A stretch of DNA of 44,993 bases from Pseudomonadales bacterium (GCA_022825945.1 JAJDVS010000045.1:1-44993), one strand, 5' to 3'; counted from the first letter of the stretch, positions 16,872 through 26,403 are shown. The notes: generated by a model not told the origin, from the letters alone. Numbers and translations are program-made.

Positions 16872-17554
16872 CCCGGCGCTGCTTGGCCGGCCTGCCCGAG
16901 TTCCGCCCGCATGGCGGCAATCGTGGCGCCATAGTCCCCGCTGCCGAAGATGGCCGAGCCGGCCACGAACATGTCGGCGCCGGCCTCGGCGATCTCGCGG
17001 ATATTGGCCACGCCGACGCCGCCATCGATTTCGAGCCGGATGGGGGTTTCCGCCGCGTCGAGAATGGTCCGGGCCTGTCGCAGCTTGTCCAGGGTGGCGG
17101 GAATGAACTGCTGGCCGCCAAACCCCGGATTGACCGACATCAGCAGCACAAGGTCGAGTTTGTCGAGCAGGTAGTCCAGGCAATGGAGCGGTGTGGCGGG
17201 GTTGAACACGAGCCCGGATTTGCAGCCCAGGTCGCGAATCAGTTGCAGGCTGCGGTGCACATGCCGGCTGGCTTCCGGGTGAAAGCTGATGTAGCTCGCC
17301 CCGGCGGCGGCGAAATCCTCGATCAGCGGGTCCACCGGCGTCACCATCAGGTGCACGTCGATGGGGGCGGTCACGCCATGCTCGCGCAATGCCTTGCAGA
17401 CCATGGGGCCGATGGTCAGGTTGGGCACGTAATGATTGTCCATCACGTCGAAGTGGACGACATCGGCGCCGGCATCGAGCACCGCATTGACTTCATCGCC
17501 AAGCCGCGCGAAATCGGCGGAAAGTATGGAGGGGGCGATCAGGTAATCTTTCAT
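16868..17554 (-). CDS. rpe: Ribulose-phosphate 3-epimerase
   Basis: Interconverts ribulose-5-phosphate and xylulose-5-phosphate. The 228-residue TIM barrel has [13 protein letters not shown], metal-binding His and Asp in [33 protein letters not shown] and [11 protein letters not shown]. It overlaps by four bases (ATGA) with the small membrane protein gene upstream and with trpE downstream. The three genes therefore look like one translationally coupled unit. Confidence 0.96.
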   Translation of the reverse strand: MKDYLIAPSILSADFARLGDEVNAVLDAGADVVHFDVMDNHYVPNLTIGPMVCKALREHGVTAPIDVHLMVTPVDPLIEDFAAAGASYISFHPEASRHVHRSLQLIRDLGCKSGLVFNPATPLHCLDYLLDKLDLVLLMSVNPGFGGQQFIPATLDKLRQARTILDAAETPIRLEIDGGVGVANIREIAEAGADMFVAGSAIFGSGDYGATIAAMRAELGQAGQAAPG

Positions 17555-17781
17555 TCGGTGAACGGCGCCGGCTCTTCGGCCACTTTGTACTCTGGTTCAA
17601 AATGCGCTTCCAGTTTCGCCACGCGCTGGGAAACTTTCGAAATCTCCTCGCGCAGATTGACTTCGAGCCGGTGTATCCGATTCTGCAGATACAGCACCAC
17701 CAGCAACAGGCCGATCAGGTTTGGGCCGTTCTGAATCAACAAGTTGAGCAGATTCATCCTGACATCGTCCTCGATTGACAT
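17551..17781 (-). CDS. Small membrane protein with coiled coil
   Basis: A 76-residue hypothetical protein. It has a hydrophobic helix at about residues 20-32 ([14 protein letters not shown]), a heptad-patterned charged helix at about 33-61 ([20 protein letters not shown]) and an acidic tail. No family is recognised. A second protein with the same design and the shared RVAK[LI]E motif is encoded at 35002-35292. The gene overlaps rpe by four bases, indicating real translation. The start may instead be the internal ATG at 17757, which has GAGG and CAGG upstream. Confidence 0.7.
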   Translation of the reverse strand: MSIEDDVRMNLLNLLIQNGPNLIGLLLVVLYLQNRIHRLEVNLREEISKVSQRVAKLEAHFEPEYKVAEEPAPFTE

Positions 17782-17841
17782 TAACCAAGTGCGGGCAGTC
17801 TAACACGGAGATAGTGGGAATACCGAACTTTTCGGATTAAT

Positions 17842-18516
17842 TTATCCAAGCCGCCGGCGCAGCGCCTGCAACCGCTCGGGCGTGCCGATGTCCATCCAGC
17901 CGCCGGTGAATTTCTCGCCGCTGACCCGGCCTTCCGCCATGGCCGCGCGCAACAGGGGAACCACCGACAGCGGCTCCGCCGCCAGACCGGCGAACAGCTT
18001 GCGATGCATGACGCTGATGCCGGCAAAGGTGAGTTTTTCCGCGCCGGCCACCGCCTCGTTAGCCAATCGCCCATCGGGCGGGAGGTGGAAATCGCCACCG
18101 GGATTGGCGGCAGGGTTCGGCGCCAGCAGCAGATGGGCGAGGGTTTGCCCGCCGTCCACCGGATGCAGGCCGGCATAGTCGAAATCGGTCCAGACATCGG
18201 CATTGGCGACAATGAATGCGTCGCCTTCGATCAGGGGCAGGGCCTGGATGATGCCGCCGCCGGTATCGAGCAGACGCGGTTCCGGCGAATAGACGATCTC
18301 CAGGCCATAGCGTGAGCCGTCGCCAAGCGCTTGGCGAATCATTTCACCGAGATGGAAGAGATTGATCGCCACCCGGCGAATGCCCGCCCGGGCAAGGCCC
18401 AGAAGCTGATATTCGATCAATCGGCGACCGCCCGCGGCGAGCAGCGGTTTGGGCATGCGGTCGGTCAGCGGGCGCATGCGCACGCCACGCCCCGCCGCAA
18501 GCAAGACGGCGTGCAT
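17842..18516 (-). CDS. murU: N-acetylmuramate alpha-1-phosphate uridylyltransferase
   Basis: Makes UDP-MurNAc from MurNAc-1-phosphate in the peptidoglycan recycling route that bypasses de novo synthesis and contributes to fosfomycin tolerance in Pseudomonas. The 224-residue nucleotidyltransferase starts MHAVLLAAGRGVRMRPLTDR with the KPLL motif. NADVWTDFDY carries the metal-binding Asp, and GGWMDIGTPERL closes the domain. Its ATG overlaps the amgK stop (TGATG). Confidence 0.93.
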   Translation of the reverse strand: MHAVLLAAGRGVRMRPLTDRMPKPLLAAGGRRLIEYQLLGLARAGIRRVAINLFHLGEMIRQALGDGSRYGLEIVYSPEPRLLDTGGGIIQALPLIEGDAFIVANADVWTDFDYAGLHPVDGGQTLAHLLLAPNPAANPGGDFHLPPDGRLANEAVAGAEKLTFAGISVMHRKLFAGLAAEPLSVVPLLRAAMAEGRVSGEKFTGGWMDIGTPERLQALRRRLG

Positions 18517-19586
18517 CAGGAGGCCTGCTCCAATCGTTCCCGGGCGCGCGGCGCAAGCTCCCGCTGAAACCACTGCAACAGGGGCGCCATTGCGGCGTAC
18601 TCCCCGGCGACTCCGGTGAAGTAATCCATGACCAGGGGCAGGTCGTTCAGGAATCCCGGTTTCTGGTCACGGATCGCAAGCCGGCTGAAAATCCCGAGAA
18701 CCTTGAGATGGCGTTGCAGCCCCATCAGGTCGAGATCGCGCCGGAACCGGCGGGGGGAAATTTCGCCGACGATTCCCCGTTCCCGGGCGCCGTGGAGATA
18801 GTATGCAATCCAGTCATCCAGCCATTGCCGGTCCCAGCGGATATAGCAATCCCGCAACAGCGAGACGAGATCGTAGCTGCATGCGCCCCGGACGGCGTCC
18901 TGAAAATCGATGATTCCCGGGCGCCCGGGCGCCGAATCGAGCAGCATCAGATTGCGCGAGTGATAATCGCGATGCACCGCAACCTCGCTCTGGGCAAGGG
19001 CCGATTCGCACAGGAAGCGGAAACTGTCCTCAATCAGTTCCTGCTGCTCGGCGCCGATCTCGACGCCGAGCCAGCGGCGGCAAAACCACTCGGGGAACAG
19101 TGACATTTCCCGGGTCAGTTCCGTCCGGCCATAATGGGGCAGCCCGCCCGGGTCGACGCGCTGCTGCAAATCCAGCAGGCTGTCGATGGCGGCATGGCAG
19201 AACGCGTCGGCCGTGGCGCGGTCGCCGGAATCCCGGGCCTGCAACAGATGAGGCAGGTACAATTGATCGCCAAAATCCTCAAGCAGCAGATAGCCTTGTT
19301 CCAGATCCACGGCAAGCAGTTCGGGAACCCGCAGCGAGGCCGCACCGAACAGGCGGCAGACTTCGACGAAAGGTCGGCTGTCTTCCTTTTCCGGCGGCGC
19401 GTCCACCGCGATGTACGAAACTCCGGGAGCGGGACTGGCGCGAAAGTAGCGCCGGAAGCTGGCGTCGCCGCTGACCACCGCAAGCCGGGAGATTTCAGGC
19501 GCCAGGGGCAACAGGCCGCGAAGCTGCCGCCGGGTCCAGTGGGTCAACCCCTGGCGGCGGCTGTCTGTTTGCCTGCTTGGCTTCAC
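18516..19586 (-). CDS. amgK: N-acetylmuramate/N-acetylglucosamine kinase
   Basis: Phosphorylates the anomeric position of MurNAc/GlcNAc, feeding MurU. It is an aminoglycoside phosphotransferase-like kinase of about 356 residues. Visible motifs are VVSGDASFRRYFR, LLLEDFGDQLY, the catalytic HRDYHSRNLML and the metal-binding IIDFQDAVRGACSYDLVSLL. The start is uncertain: GTG at 19586 lies only 3 bp from the divergent lptD ATG, and TTG at 19547 is an alternative. The gene order amgK-murU divergent from lptD matches Pseudomonas. Confidence 0.93.
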   Translation of the reverse strand: MKPSRQTDSRRQGLTHWTRRQLRGLLPLAPEISRLAVVSGDASFRRYFRASPAPGVSYIAVDAPPEKEDSRPFVEVCRLFGAASLRVPELLAVDLEQGYLLLEDFGDQLYLPHLLQARDSGDRATADAFCHAAIDSLLDLQQRVDPGGLPHYGRTELTREMSLFPEWFCRRWLGVEIGAEQQELIEDSFRFLCESALAQSEVAVHRDYHSRNLMLLDSAPGRPGIIDFQDAVRGACSYDLVSLLRDCYIRWDRQWLDDWIAYYLHGARERGIVGEISPRRFRRDLDLMGLQRHLKVLGIFSRLAIRDQKPGFLNDLPLVMDYFTGVAGEYAAMAPLLQWFQRELAPRARERLEQAS

Positions 19587-19589
19587 GGT

Positions 19590-22043
19590 ATGGATTCTGC
19601 AATCCGAAAAATAGGCTTGTGCATGATTTTGTCGGCTTGCGGCTCCAGCGCCATGGCAGCCGAAACGGACGCCGACGCCGCCGGGGCGGCGGAGCTCGAC
19701 TGGCTGCCCCTTGAGAACCTGACGCCGGAACAACGAGCCGGCATCCCGCCGACTTGCTGCGGCGCTTTCATTGATAATAGCAAAACCACCGGCGCGGACT
19801 CCGGCGACGAGCGCACCCGCTTCACCAGCGAAGAAGGATTCACCCGGACCGGCCCCGACACCATCGCCATCAGCGGCGCGATTACCCTCACCGAGGGCCT
19901 GCGCACCATCGCCAATGACGGCGCCACCGTCATCGACAATGCAGCCGAAACCTTCCAGCTCGAAGGCGACGTGGCGTTCCGCGAACCCGGCGTGCTGCTG
20001 CGGGGCACATCCGCCCTGATCGACAATGCCGCCAACGCCAGCCGCGTCGATACCGCCCGCTATGTTCTCCACCAGAGCGGCATCCACGGCAATGCGGCCA
20101 CGATGGTCTACGACAGCGAAACCCGCCGCGTCACCCTCGATAACGGCGAATTCAGCCGCTGCGAGCCTGGAGCGCCATTCTGGACCATCGCCGCGGCGAG
20201 CATGACCCTGGACCCGGAGCAGGGCCGGGGCACGGCCCGGGACTTGCGCCTGCGCCTCGGCGACGCCACGGTGTTCCGCTACCCCTTCACGCTGGGCTTC
20301 CCGCTCGGCGACCAGCGGGTCTCGGGCTTGCTGCCGCCGAGCATGGGATCCACCCGCAGCGGCGGCCTTGATCTGGAACTGCCCTGGTACCTCAATCTGG
20401 CGCCGCACTACGACGCCACCCTGCTGCCGCGGCTGATCAGCGACCGCGGCGCCATGCTGGGCGCGGAATTCCGCTATCTGGCGAGCTGGTCCATGAATAC
20501 CCTGAATCTTTCCTGGCTCGGGGATGATGCGCTCTACAACCCGAATCTCGCCGGCGCGCAGGGCTCGGGCTCTCCTCCGGTCGCCAATCGCTGGTATGCG
20601 GGGTTTCAGCATAACGGCTCGCTCGGCAATGGCTGGCGCACCCTGGTGGATTTCACCGCGGTCAGCGACCGGGACTGGTTCATCGACCTTGCCGGCGGCG
20701 GCCTCGATACCGTGACGCGAAACAACCTCAACCGGCAAGCCCGGCTGAGCTATCAGTCCGACATGCTGCAGGCGGACCTGGACCTGCAGCGCATCGAGCT
20801 CATCGACCCCCTGGCGGACGCCCTGAACATCTCCAAGCCCTTTGACCGGCTGCCGCATTTCCGCTTTCGCACCGGGTTCGACCTTGGCGCCGGTTTCCGC
20901 TTTGGACTTGCCGGCCAGGCCGCCCATTTCGACCGCAATCTGAATGAAAACCTGATCTCCCTTGAGCGAATCAACGACGGCGCCCTGGTCAACGGCCGCC
21001 GCATCAACCTGTCGCCGCGGCTGGAGTGGGCGCTGGAATCGCCCGGCGCCTTCCTGCGGGCGAGCGCGAACCATGAACTGCTGCGTTACGAACTCGACCG
21101 GCAAGCCCTCGGCAGCCCGGCGGACCCAAGCCTCGACATCACCGGTTACAGCATCGACAGCGGGCTGGTTTTTGAGCGCAGCCTCCCCGGCAATGGCGCG
21201 CAAACCCTGGAGCCGCGGCTGTTTTATCACTACCGGCAGCACCAGGACCAGAGCCTGCTGCCGGTGTTCGACACTTCCGAGCTGAATTTTGGCTTCCGGC
21301 AACTGTTTCGCGAGCGGCGCTTCAGCGGCGGCGACCGCTTCGCCGACGCGGACCAGCTAGGCATCGCCATCAGCAGCCGCCTGCTCGACGCCAACGGCCG
21401 CGAACGGGGCCGCTTCAGCCTGGGCCAGATCCACTATTTCCGCGACCGCCTGGTCAGCCTGGCCAATCCGCTGCGGCAATGGGAGCCCCTGTATTCTCCC
21501 GTGGACGACACTTCGGCCCTGGCGGGAGAGATGCAACTGCGCGTCAACGACAACTGGCGCCTGGGCGCGGACATCCAATGGAATCAGCACCACCGCGCCG
21601 TGGACGAAGGCAGCCTGCAACTACGCTACCAGCGCGACAGCGAGCGCCTGTTCAATTTTTCCTGGCGTTACCGCTCGCTGGTGCAGGCCACGCCCTTCCT
21701 GCGGCGCGCCGGCATCGACCCGGCCATCGACCAGACCGACCTGTCCGGCGCCTGGCCCCTTGCGACCAACTGGAAGCTGCTGGGGCGCTGGAACCACGAT
21801 CACGCCAATTCGCGGAACCTTGAGCTCTTCGCCGGGGTCGAATATCGTAACTGCTGCGCCACCATTCGCGTGATCGCGCGGGAGTGGCTTGACGAATATG
21901 AATTGTTTGTCCCTAATGTGCCTGCCAATCGCGGCGTTTTCGTGCAGTTCGTGCTGCACGGCATCGGCAATCTCGCCGGCGGCGGATTGAGCGATTTGCT
22001 GAGCGACGGAATACAGGGATTCAGAGACCCGGACCATGAATAG
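19590..22043 (+). CDS. lptD: LPS-assembly outer membrane protein LptD
   Basis: Beta-barrel translocon that, with LptE, inserts LPS into the outer leaflet. The 817 residues comprise a putative signal peptide (1 to about 24), an N-terminal OstA/LptA-like jellyroll region with disulfide-type cysteines (C56, C57 and one in FSRCEPG), and a large barrel. The conserved CC pair lies in EYRNCCATIRV (755-756). The signal contains LSAC at 14-17, which resembles a lipobox, unusual for LptD and possibly coincidental. It overlaps surA by 8 bp. Confidence 0.94.
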   Translation: MDSAIRKIGLCMILSACGSSAMAAETDADAAGAAELDWLPLENLTPEQRAGIPPTCCGAFIDNSKTTGADSGDERTRFTSEEGFTRTGPDTIAISGAITLTEGLRTIANDGATVIDNAAETFQLEGDVAFREPGVLLRGTSALIDNAANASRVDTARYVLHQSGIHGNAATMVYDSETRRVTLDNGEFSRCEPGAPFWTIAAASMTLDPEQGRGTARDLRLRLGDATVFRYPFTLGFPLGDQRVSGLLPPSMGSTRSGGLDLELPWYLNLAPHYDATLLPRLISDRGAMLGAEFRYLASWSMNTLNLSWLGDDALYNPNLAGAQGSGSPPVANRWYAGFQHNGSLGNGWRTLVDFTAVSDRDWFIDLAGGGLDTVTRNNLNRQARLSYQSDMLQADLDLQRIELIDPLADALNISKPFDRLPHFRFRTGFDLGAGFRFGLAGQAAHFDRNLNENLISLERINDGALVNGRRINLSPRLEWALESPGAFLRASANHELLRYELDRQALGSPADPSLDITGYSIDSGLVFERSLPGNGAQTLEPRLFYHYRQHQDQSLLPVFDTSELNFGFRQLFRERRFSGGDRFADADQLGIAISSRLLDANGRERGRFSLGQIHYFRDRLVSLANPLRQWEPLYSPVDDTSALAGEMQLRVNDNWRLGADIQWNQHHRAVDEGSLQLRYQRDSERLFNFSWRYRSLVQATPFLRRAGIDPAIDQTDLSGAWPLATNWKLLGRWNHDHANSRNLELFAGVEYRNCCATIRVIAREWLDEYELFVPNVPANRGVFVQFVLHGIGNLAGGGLSDLLSDGIQGFRDPDHE

Positions 22044-23337
22044 AACGCTTACCGCCGGCATGGCGCCGATGCTGGCCCTGTTGCTGGCCGTGTTGCCCCT
22101 GGTGCAAGCCGCCGCCCAGGAGCGGCAGATGCTCGACCGGATTGTGGCCATCGTCGACACCGGCGTGGTATTGCAAAGCGAGGTCGACTCCCGCCTCGCG
22201 GACATCATCACCAATGCCCGGCGCAACAATCAGCCGGAGCCCGATCTCGAGACGATTTATGACGATGTGCTCGAAGCCCTGGTGCTGGAAAATCTGCAAA
22301 TGCAGATTGCCGAGCGCATCAATATCCGCTTTGACGACGACACCATCAACCGGATCCTCGGCTCCATGGCGGCCAACAGCAACATGAGCTTTGAGGAATA
22401 CGTGACCACCCTGGAACAGGCGGGCGTGTACCTGCAAACCCGGGAACAGGTGCGGCAGCAGATGACCCTGCAGGAACTGCAGCGCGGCCTGGTCAACCAG
22501 CGCATCCGCATCACCGACCAGGAAATCCAAAACTTCATCAATTCCGAAATGGGGCAGGAACTGATGCAGGCGGATTACCTCCTCAACCACATGCTGGTGC
22601 CATTCGAAGCCGGGGAAGAGGAAACCGTCCGCCAGCGGAAGATGCGCTACGCCAGCGACCTCATTGCCCGCCTCGAAGCCGGCGAGAACTTCGCCGAGCT
22701 GCGGGCCCAGGCCATGCAGGGAGGCGAATTTCCGGTTACCGCCACGGATTTCGGCTGGCGCAAGCTCGACCAGATTCCCGGGCTGTTCGCCGAGTCCGTG
22801 GAGGGCATGAGCGTCAGCGGCGTCGAAGGGCCGTTCGAAGCGGCCAACGGCCTGCACATCATCGAGCTGACGGACCAGCGTGGCGGCACTTCCCAGTTGG
22901 TACGGCAGACCCATCTGCGCCACATCATGCTCAGCCCCAATGAAATCCGCGACGAAGAGCAGTCGCTCGCCGAAATCCGGCGCTTGCGCCAGCGCATTCT
23001 CGACGGCGAGGATTTTGCCGTCATCGCCCGGCAGAACTCCGATGACGCCGCCTCGGTGGTTGCCGGCGGCGATCTCGACTGGATCAATGAGGGCGGCATG
23101 CCGCAATCCTGGGAAGTCGCGGTGAATGAAATGGAAGTGGGCGAACTCAGCGAGCCCATCCGCACCGAAACCGGCTGGCATCTCATCGAAGTGCTCGGGC
23201 GGCGCCTGTCCGACCTCAGCCAGGACTTCATCCGGGCCGAGGCGGAAAACCTGCTGCGCGACCGCAAGTTCGATCTGGAATTGCAGAACTGGCTGATCGA
23301 GATTCGCGAAGAAGCCTTTGTCGAATTCGTCGAGTGA
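22036..23337 (+). CDS. surA: Periplasmic chaperone/peptidyl-prolyl isomerase SurA
   Basis: Escorts outer-membrane proteins through the periplasm. The 433 residues start with a signal peptide (hydrophobic stretch MLALLLAVLPLVQAAAQ). The SurA N-terminal domain follows (DRIVAIVDTGVVLQSEVDSR), then two parvulin domains at about 175-275 and 285-385; the second is more canonical (HIMLSP, GGDLDWINEGGMPQSW). It overlaps the lptD end, and the pair is part of the conserved lptD-surA-pdxA-rsmA-apaGH cluster. Confidence 0.95.
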   Translation: MNRTLTAGMAPMLALLLAVLPLVQAAAQERQMLDRIVAIVDTGVVLQSEVDSRLADIITNARRNNQPEPDLETIYDDVLEALVLENLQMQIAERINIRFDDDTINRILGSMAANSNMSFEEYVTTLEQAGVYLQTREQVRQQMTLQELQRGLVNQRIRITDQEIQNFINSEMGQELMQADYLLNHMLVPFEAGEEETVRQRKMRYASDLIARLEAGENFAELRAQAMQGGEFPVTATDFGWRKLDQIPGLFAESVEGMSVSGVEGPFEAANGLHIIELTDQRGGTSQLVRQTHLRHIMLSPNEIRDEEQSLAEIRRLRQRILDGEDFAVIARQNSDDAASVVAGGDLDWINEGGMPQSWEVAVNEMEVGELSEPIRTETGWHLIEVLGRRLSDLSQDFIRAEAENLLRDRKFDLELQNWLIEIREEAFVEFVE

Positions 23338-23341
23338 GAGC

Positions 23342-24328
23342 TTGGTTTACCGAATCGCGCTGACTCCCGGGGAACCCGCCGGCATCGGGCCGGATATCTG
23401 CGTCCAAATCGCCCAGTCGCCGCCCCCGGGCATCGAACTCGTCGCCTATGCCGACCCGGCGTTGCTGCGGGAGCGGGCGAGCCTGCTTGGCCTGCCATTG
23501 CGCCTGACCCGGGCCGGCGCGATTCCCCGGCAGTGCGAAACCGGGGAATTGCGGGTGGTTCCCAGCCGCCTGGCGGCAGCTTCATCGGCCGGCGAACTCG
23601 ATGCGGCCAACGCCAGCTATGTGCTGGCAAGCCTCGAAGCCGCCACCCGCGCCGTACTGCGCGGCGACGCCCATGCCCTGGTAACCGGTCCGGCGCACAA
23701 GGCGGTCATCAATCGGGCGGGCTTCGCTTTTTCCGGCCACACCGAATTCCTCGCCGACATTTGCGAATGCGAGAGCAGCGTCATGATGCTGGCGACTCCG
23801 GGCCTGCGGGTGGCCCTGGCGACAACGCATCTACCGCTTAGGGAAGTGGCTGGCGCCATCACCCGGGACCGGCTGCTCGGGGTCGTGCGAATCCTGCACC
23901 GGGACTTGCGGCGGCGCTTCGGCATCGAGAAGCCCCATATCCTCGTCTGCGGCCTCAATCCGCACGCCGGCGAATCCGGAGAACTCGGCAGCGAAGAGAC
24001 CGAAATCATCGAGCCCGTCCTTGCCGAGCTGCGGGATGAGGGAATCCACCTCACTGGCCCGCTGCCGGCGGACAGCCTGTTTACGCCGTCCCGGCTCGAC
24101 AACGCCGACGCGGTACTCAGCATGTACCACGACCAGGGCCTGCCGGTACTCAAGTTCAAGGGTTTCGGCAATGCCGTCAATATCACCCTTGGTCTGCCCA
24201 TTATCCGCACTTCGGTGGACCATGGCACCGCCCTCGACATCGCCGGCAGCGGCAGCGCCGATTGCGGAAGCCTGCGCCACGCCATCGAAACCGCCGTGGA
24301 AATGCTGCAATCGGGCGATTCCCCGTGA
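23342..24328 (+). CDS. pdxA: 4-hydroxythreonine-4-phosphate dehydrogenase
   Basis: Oxidises 4-phosphohydroxy-threonine in pyridoxal phosphate synthesis. Family motifs are ALTPGEPAGIGPD, TGPAHKAVINRAG, SGHTEFLAD, CGLNPHAGESGELGSEE, SMYHDQGLPVLKFKGFG and RTSVDHGTALDIAG. They include the metal-binding histidines. The chosen start is TTG at 23342, four bases after the surA stop with GAG(T)GAG upstream, giving 328 residues. An in-frame TTG at 23318 inside surA is an alternative. The end overlaps rsmA by four bases. Confidence 0.94.
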   Translation: MVYRIALTPGEPAGIGPDICVQIAQSPPPGIELVAYADPALLRERASLLGLPLRLTRAGAIPRQCETGELRVVPSRLAAASSAGELDAANASYVLASLEAATRAVLRGDAHALVTGPAHKAVINRAGFAFSGHTEFLADICECESSVMMLATPGLRVALATTHLPLREVAGAITRDRLLGVVRILHRDLRRRFGIEKPHILVCGLNPHAGESGELGSEETEIIEPVLAELRDEGIHLTGPLPADSLFTPSRLDNADAVLSMYHDQGLPVLKFKGFGNAVNITLGLPIIRTSVDHGTALDIAGSGSADCGSLRHAIETAVEMLQSGDSP

Positions 24329-25131
24329 ACCGGCCCGGCCGGACGCACCGGCCCCGCAAACGCTTTGGCCAGAATTTCCTGCGGGACAAGCAGGTCATCC
24401 ACCGCATCATTGAAACCGTGGCGCCCAGAAAGGAAGACCACATCGTCGAGATCGGCCCCGGTGACGGCGCCCTGACCCGGGGGCTTGCGGCGGCGGCAGG
24501 AAGGCTCGACTGCGTTGAACTCGACCGGGACCTTGCCCGGCAGCTCGCGCTGGAGTTCCGGGGAAGGGAAAACGTGGAGATTCATTGCGCTGATGTGCTC
24601 GGCTTCGACCTTGCCGGCCTTGCTCCCCCAGGGCGGGGACTGCGGGTGGTGGGCAATCTGCCCTACAATATCTCGACGCCGGTGCTGTTCCGTCTGCTCA
24701 AGATGTCTCACCGGTTCACCGACATGACTTTCATGCTGCAAAGGGAAGTGGTCGACCGCATGACGGCGACCCCCGGCAGCCGCGAATATGGCAGGTTGAG
24801 CGTCATGCTGGCCTATTACTGCTCCAGCGACAAACTGTTCGCCGTGCCGCCCGAGGCCTTCCGGCCGCAACCCCGGGTGGTTTCCACCGTGGTCCGGCTG
24901 CGCCCACACAGCCCATCGCCCCTGTCGGCGACAGACGAAGCCGGCCTTGCCGCGCTCGTGCGCGCCGCCTTCAGTCAGCGCCGCAAGACCCTGCGCAACT
25001 GCCTCAGCCAATATGCCAGGCCGGAACTGCTGCGGAGCCTCGGCCTCGACCCGGAAGCAAGGCCCGAACAACTGGAGCCCGGGGACTATATTCGCATCAG
25101 CAATGCCATCGCGGCGGGGCAGGGAAAATGA
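24325..25131 (+). CDS. rsmA: 16S rRNA (adenine1518/1519-N6) dimethyltransferase
   Basis: Dimethylates two adjacent adenines near the 3' end of 16S rRNA (KsgA). The 268 residues contain KRFGQNFLRD, the SAM-binding VEIGPGDGALTRGLA and ELDRDLARQL, and the catalytic NLPYNISTPVLF. The C-terminal helical domain has AFSQRRKTLRNCL. The GTG start overlaps the pdxA stop (GTGA), and the end overlaps apaG (ATGA), showing tight translational coupling. Confidence 0.95.
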   Translation: MNRPGRTHRPRKRFGQNFLRDKQVIHRIIETVAPRKEDHIVEIGPGDGALTRGLAAAAGRLDCVELDRDLARQLALEFRGRENVEIHCADVLGFDLAGLAPPGRGLRVVGNLPYNISTPVLFRLLKMSHRFTDMTFMLQREVVDRMTATPGSREYGRLSVMLAYYCSSDKLFAVPPEAFRPQPRVVSTVVRLRPHSPSPLSATDEAGLAALVRAAFSQRRKTLRNCLSQYARPELLRSLGLDPEARPEQLEPGDYIRISNAIAAGQGK

Positions 25132-25508
25132 CCGATCCGGCGGAACAGATCGAAATCACCCCAGTGGCGATGTTTCTCGAGGAGCAGTCCGACCCGGAGA
25201 ACCATCGCTTCACCTTCGCCTATACCATCGAAATCGCCAACCACGGGGCGGAGCCGGTGCAATTGCTGGCCCGGCACTGGTATATCACCAATGCCAATGA
25301 CGAGGTCCAGGAAGTCGAGGGGCCCGGCGTGGTGGGAGTGCAACCCACCATCGCGCCGGGAGAGGCGTTCCGCTACAGCAGCGGGGCGATTCTGGAAACC
25401 GAAACCGGCACCATGCATGGCGCGTACCACATGGTGACCGCCGACGGGATGCATTTCGAAGCGCCAATTCCCATGTTTCTGCTCGCCCCGCCCAGAACCA
25501 TTCACTGA
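25128..25508 (+). CDS. apaG: ApaG-family protein (DUF525)
   Basis: A 126-residue fibronectin-III-like ApaG protein of unknown exact role, conserved beside apaH. Signatures include HRFTFAYTIEIANHG, LLARHWYITNAND, VEGPGVVGVQPTIAPGE and SGAILETETGTMHGAYHM. Its ATG overlaps the rsmA stop. Confidence 0.94.
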   Translation: MTDPAEQIEITPVAMFLEEQSDPENHRFTFAYTIEIANHGAEPVQLLARHWYITNANDEVQEVEGPGVVGVQPTIAPGEAFRYSSGAILETETGTMHGAYHMVTADGMHFEAPIPMFLLAPPRTIH

Positions 25509-25542
25509 TTTTTCGAACAAAAGCACAAGAAAAGGAAGAGAA

Positions 25543-26355
25543 ATGGCTACCTACGCAGTCGGGGATATTCAGGGTTGCTACAAGCCACTCAGGAAACTGC
25601 TCCGGAAAATCGGCTTCAAGCCGGGCGGCGACCGGCTCTGGTGCGTGGGAGACCTGATCAACCGCGGACCGAAATCACTGGAAACCCTGCGCCTGCTGCG
25701 GGACATGGACGATTCCCTGGTCACCGTGCTCGGCAATCACGATCTGCACTTTCTCGCCGTGCATGAAGGCTGCGCCCCCATGCGCCGCAAGGACCGGCTG
25801 CGGGAATTGCTCGCGGCGCCGGACTGCGGCGAACTCGCCGACTGGCTGCGGGGCAAGCCACTGGCGCATTGCGAAACCGTCGAAACCGATTCCGGCCCCC
25901 GCCGCTTCCTCATGGTACACGCCGGCATGGCGCCGGACTGGTCCACCAGCAAGACCCTGGCGCTGGCGGCGGAAGTCGAAAAAGCCCTGCGCAAGAAGCC
26001 GCGCAAGTTTCTTTCCCACATGTACGGCGATGAACCCAGCCTGTGGGACGATGAGCTGCGCAGGCAGCGCCGCCTGCGCGTCATCACCAATTATCTGACC
26101 CGGATCCGCTTCTGCGACGCCCACGGTCGCCTGCGGCTCGACCTGAAGGAAGGCATCGACACCGCCCCGCCCGGATACGAGCCCTGGTTTCGCTGGCAGC
26201 GGCCCGGGGAGGATACCGATATCGTCTTTGGTCACTGGGCCGCCATTGAAGGCGTCACCGGGGTTGACCGGATACATGCCCTCGACACCGGCTGCGTCTG
26301 GGGCGGAAAACTCACCGCCATGCGCCTGGAAGACGGCCGGCGATTCAGCGTTTGA
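25543..26355 (+). CDS. apaH: Symmetrical bis(5'-nucleosyl)-tetraphosphatase
   Basis: Hydrolyses Ap4A and decaps Np4-capped RNA. The 270-residue metallophosphatase has GDIQGCYKPL, the metal ligands in VGDLINRGP and GNHDLHFLA, MVHAGMAPDW, and VFGHWAAIEG. AAAAGGAAGAGAA before the ATG is a good ribosome binding site. It is 34 bp after apaG. Confidence 0.95.
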   Translation: MATYAVGDIQGCYKPLRKLLRKIGFKPGGDRLWCVGDLINRGPKSLETLRLLRDMDDSLVTVLGNHDLHFLAVHEGCAPMRRKDRLRELLAAPDCGELADWLRGKPLAHCETVETDSGPRRFLMVHAGMAPDWSTSKTLALAAEVEKALRKKPRKFLSHMYGDEPSLWDDELRRQRRLRVITNYLTRIRFCDAHGRLRLDLKEGIDTAPPGYEPWFRWQRPGEDTDIVFGHWAAIEGVTGVDRIHALDTGCVWGGKLTAMRLEDGRRFSV

Positions 26356-26403
26356 CGCTCCACACCGTTATAATGGGGCCTGTATCCAGCGCGGAAACGA
26401 CTC

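Noticed and set aside
16872..17183. Upstream extension of the trpE frame
   Set aside because: Lies inside rpe in another phase; the TrpE family start and the ATGA overlap place the start at 16871.
15259..17800. Possible trp attenuator or leader peptide
   Set aside because: No short Trp-rich frame or competing hairpins seen upstream of trpE or trpG.
19134..19589. Upstream extension of the lptD frame
   Set aside because: Antisense to amgK; the signal peptide begins at the ATG at 19590.
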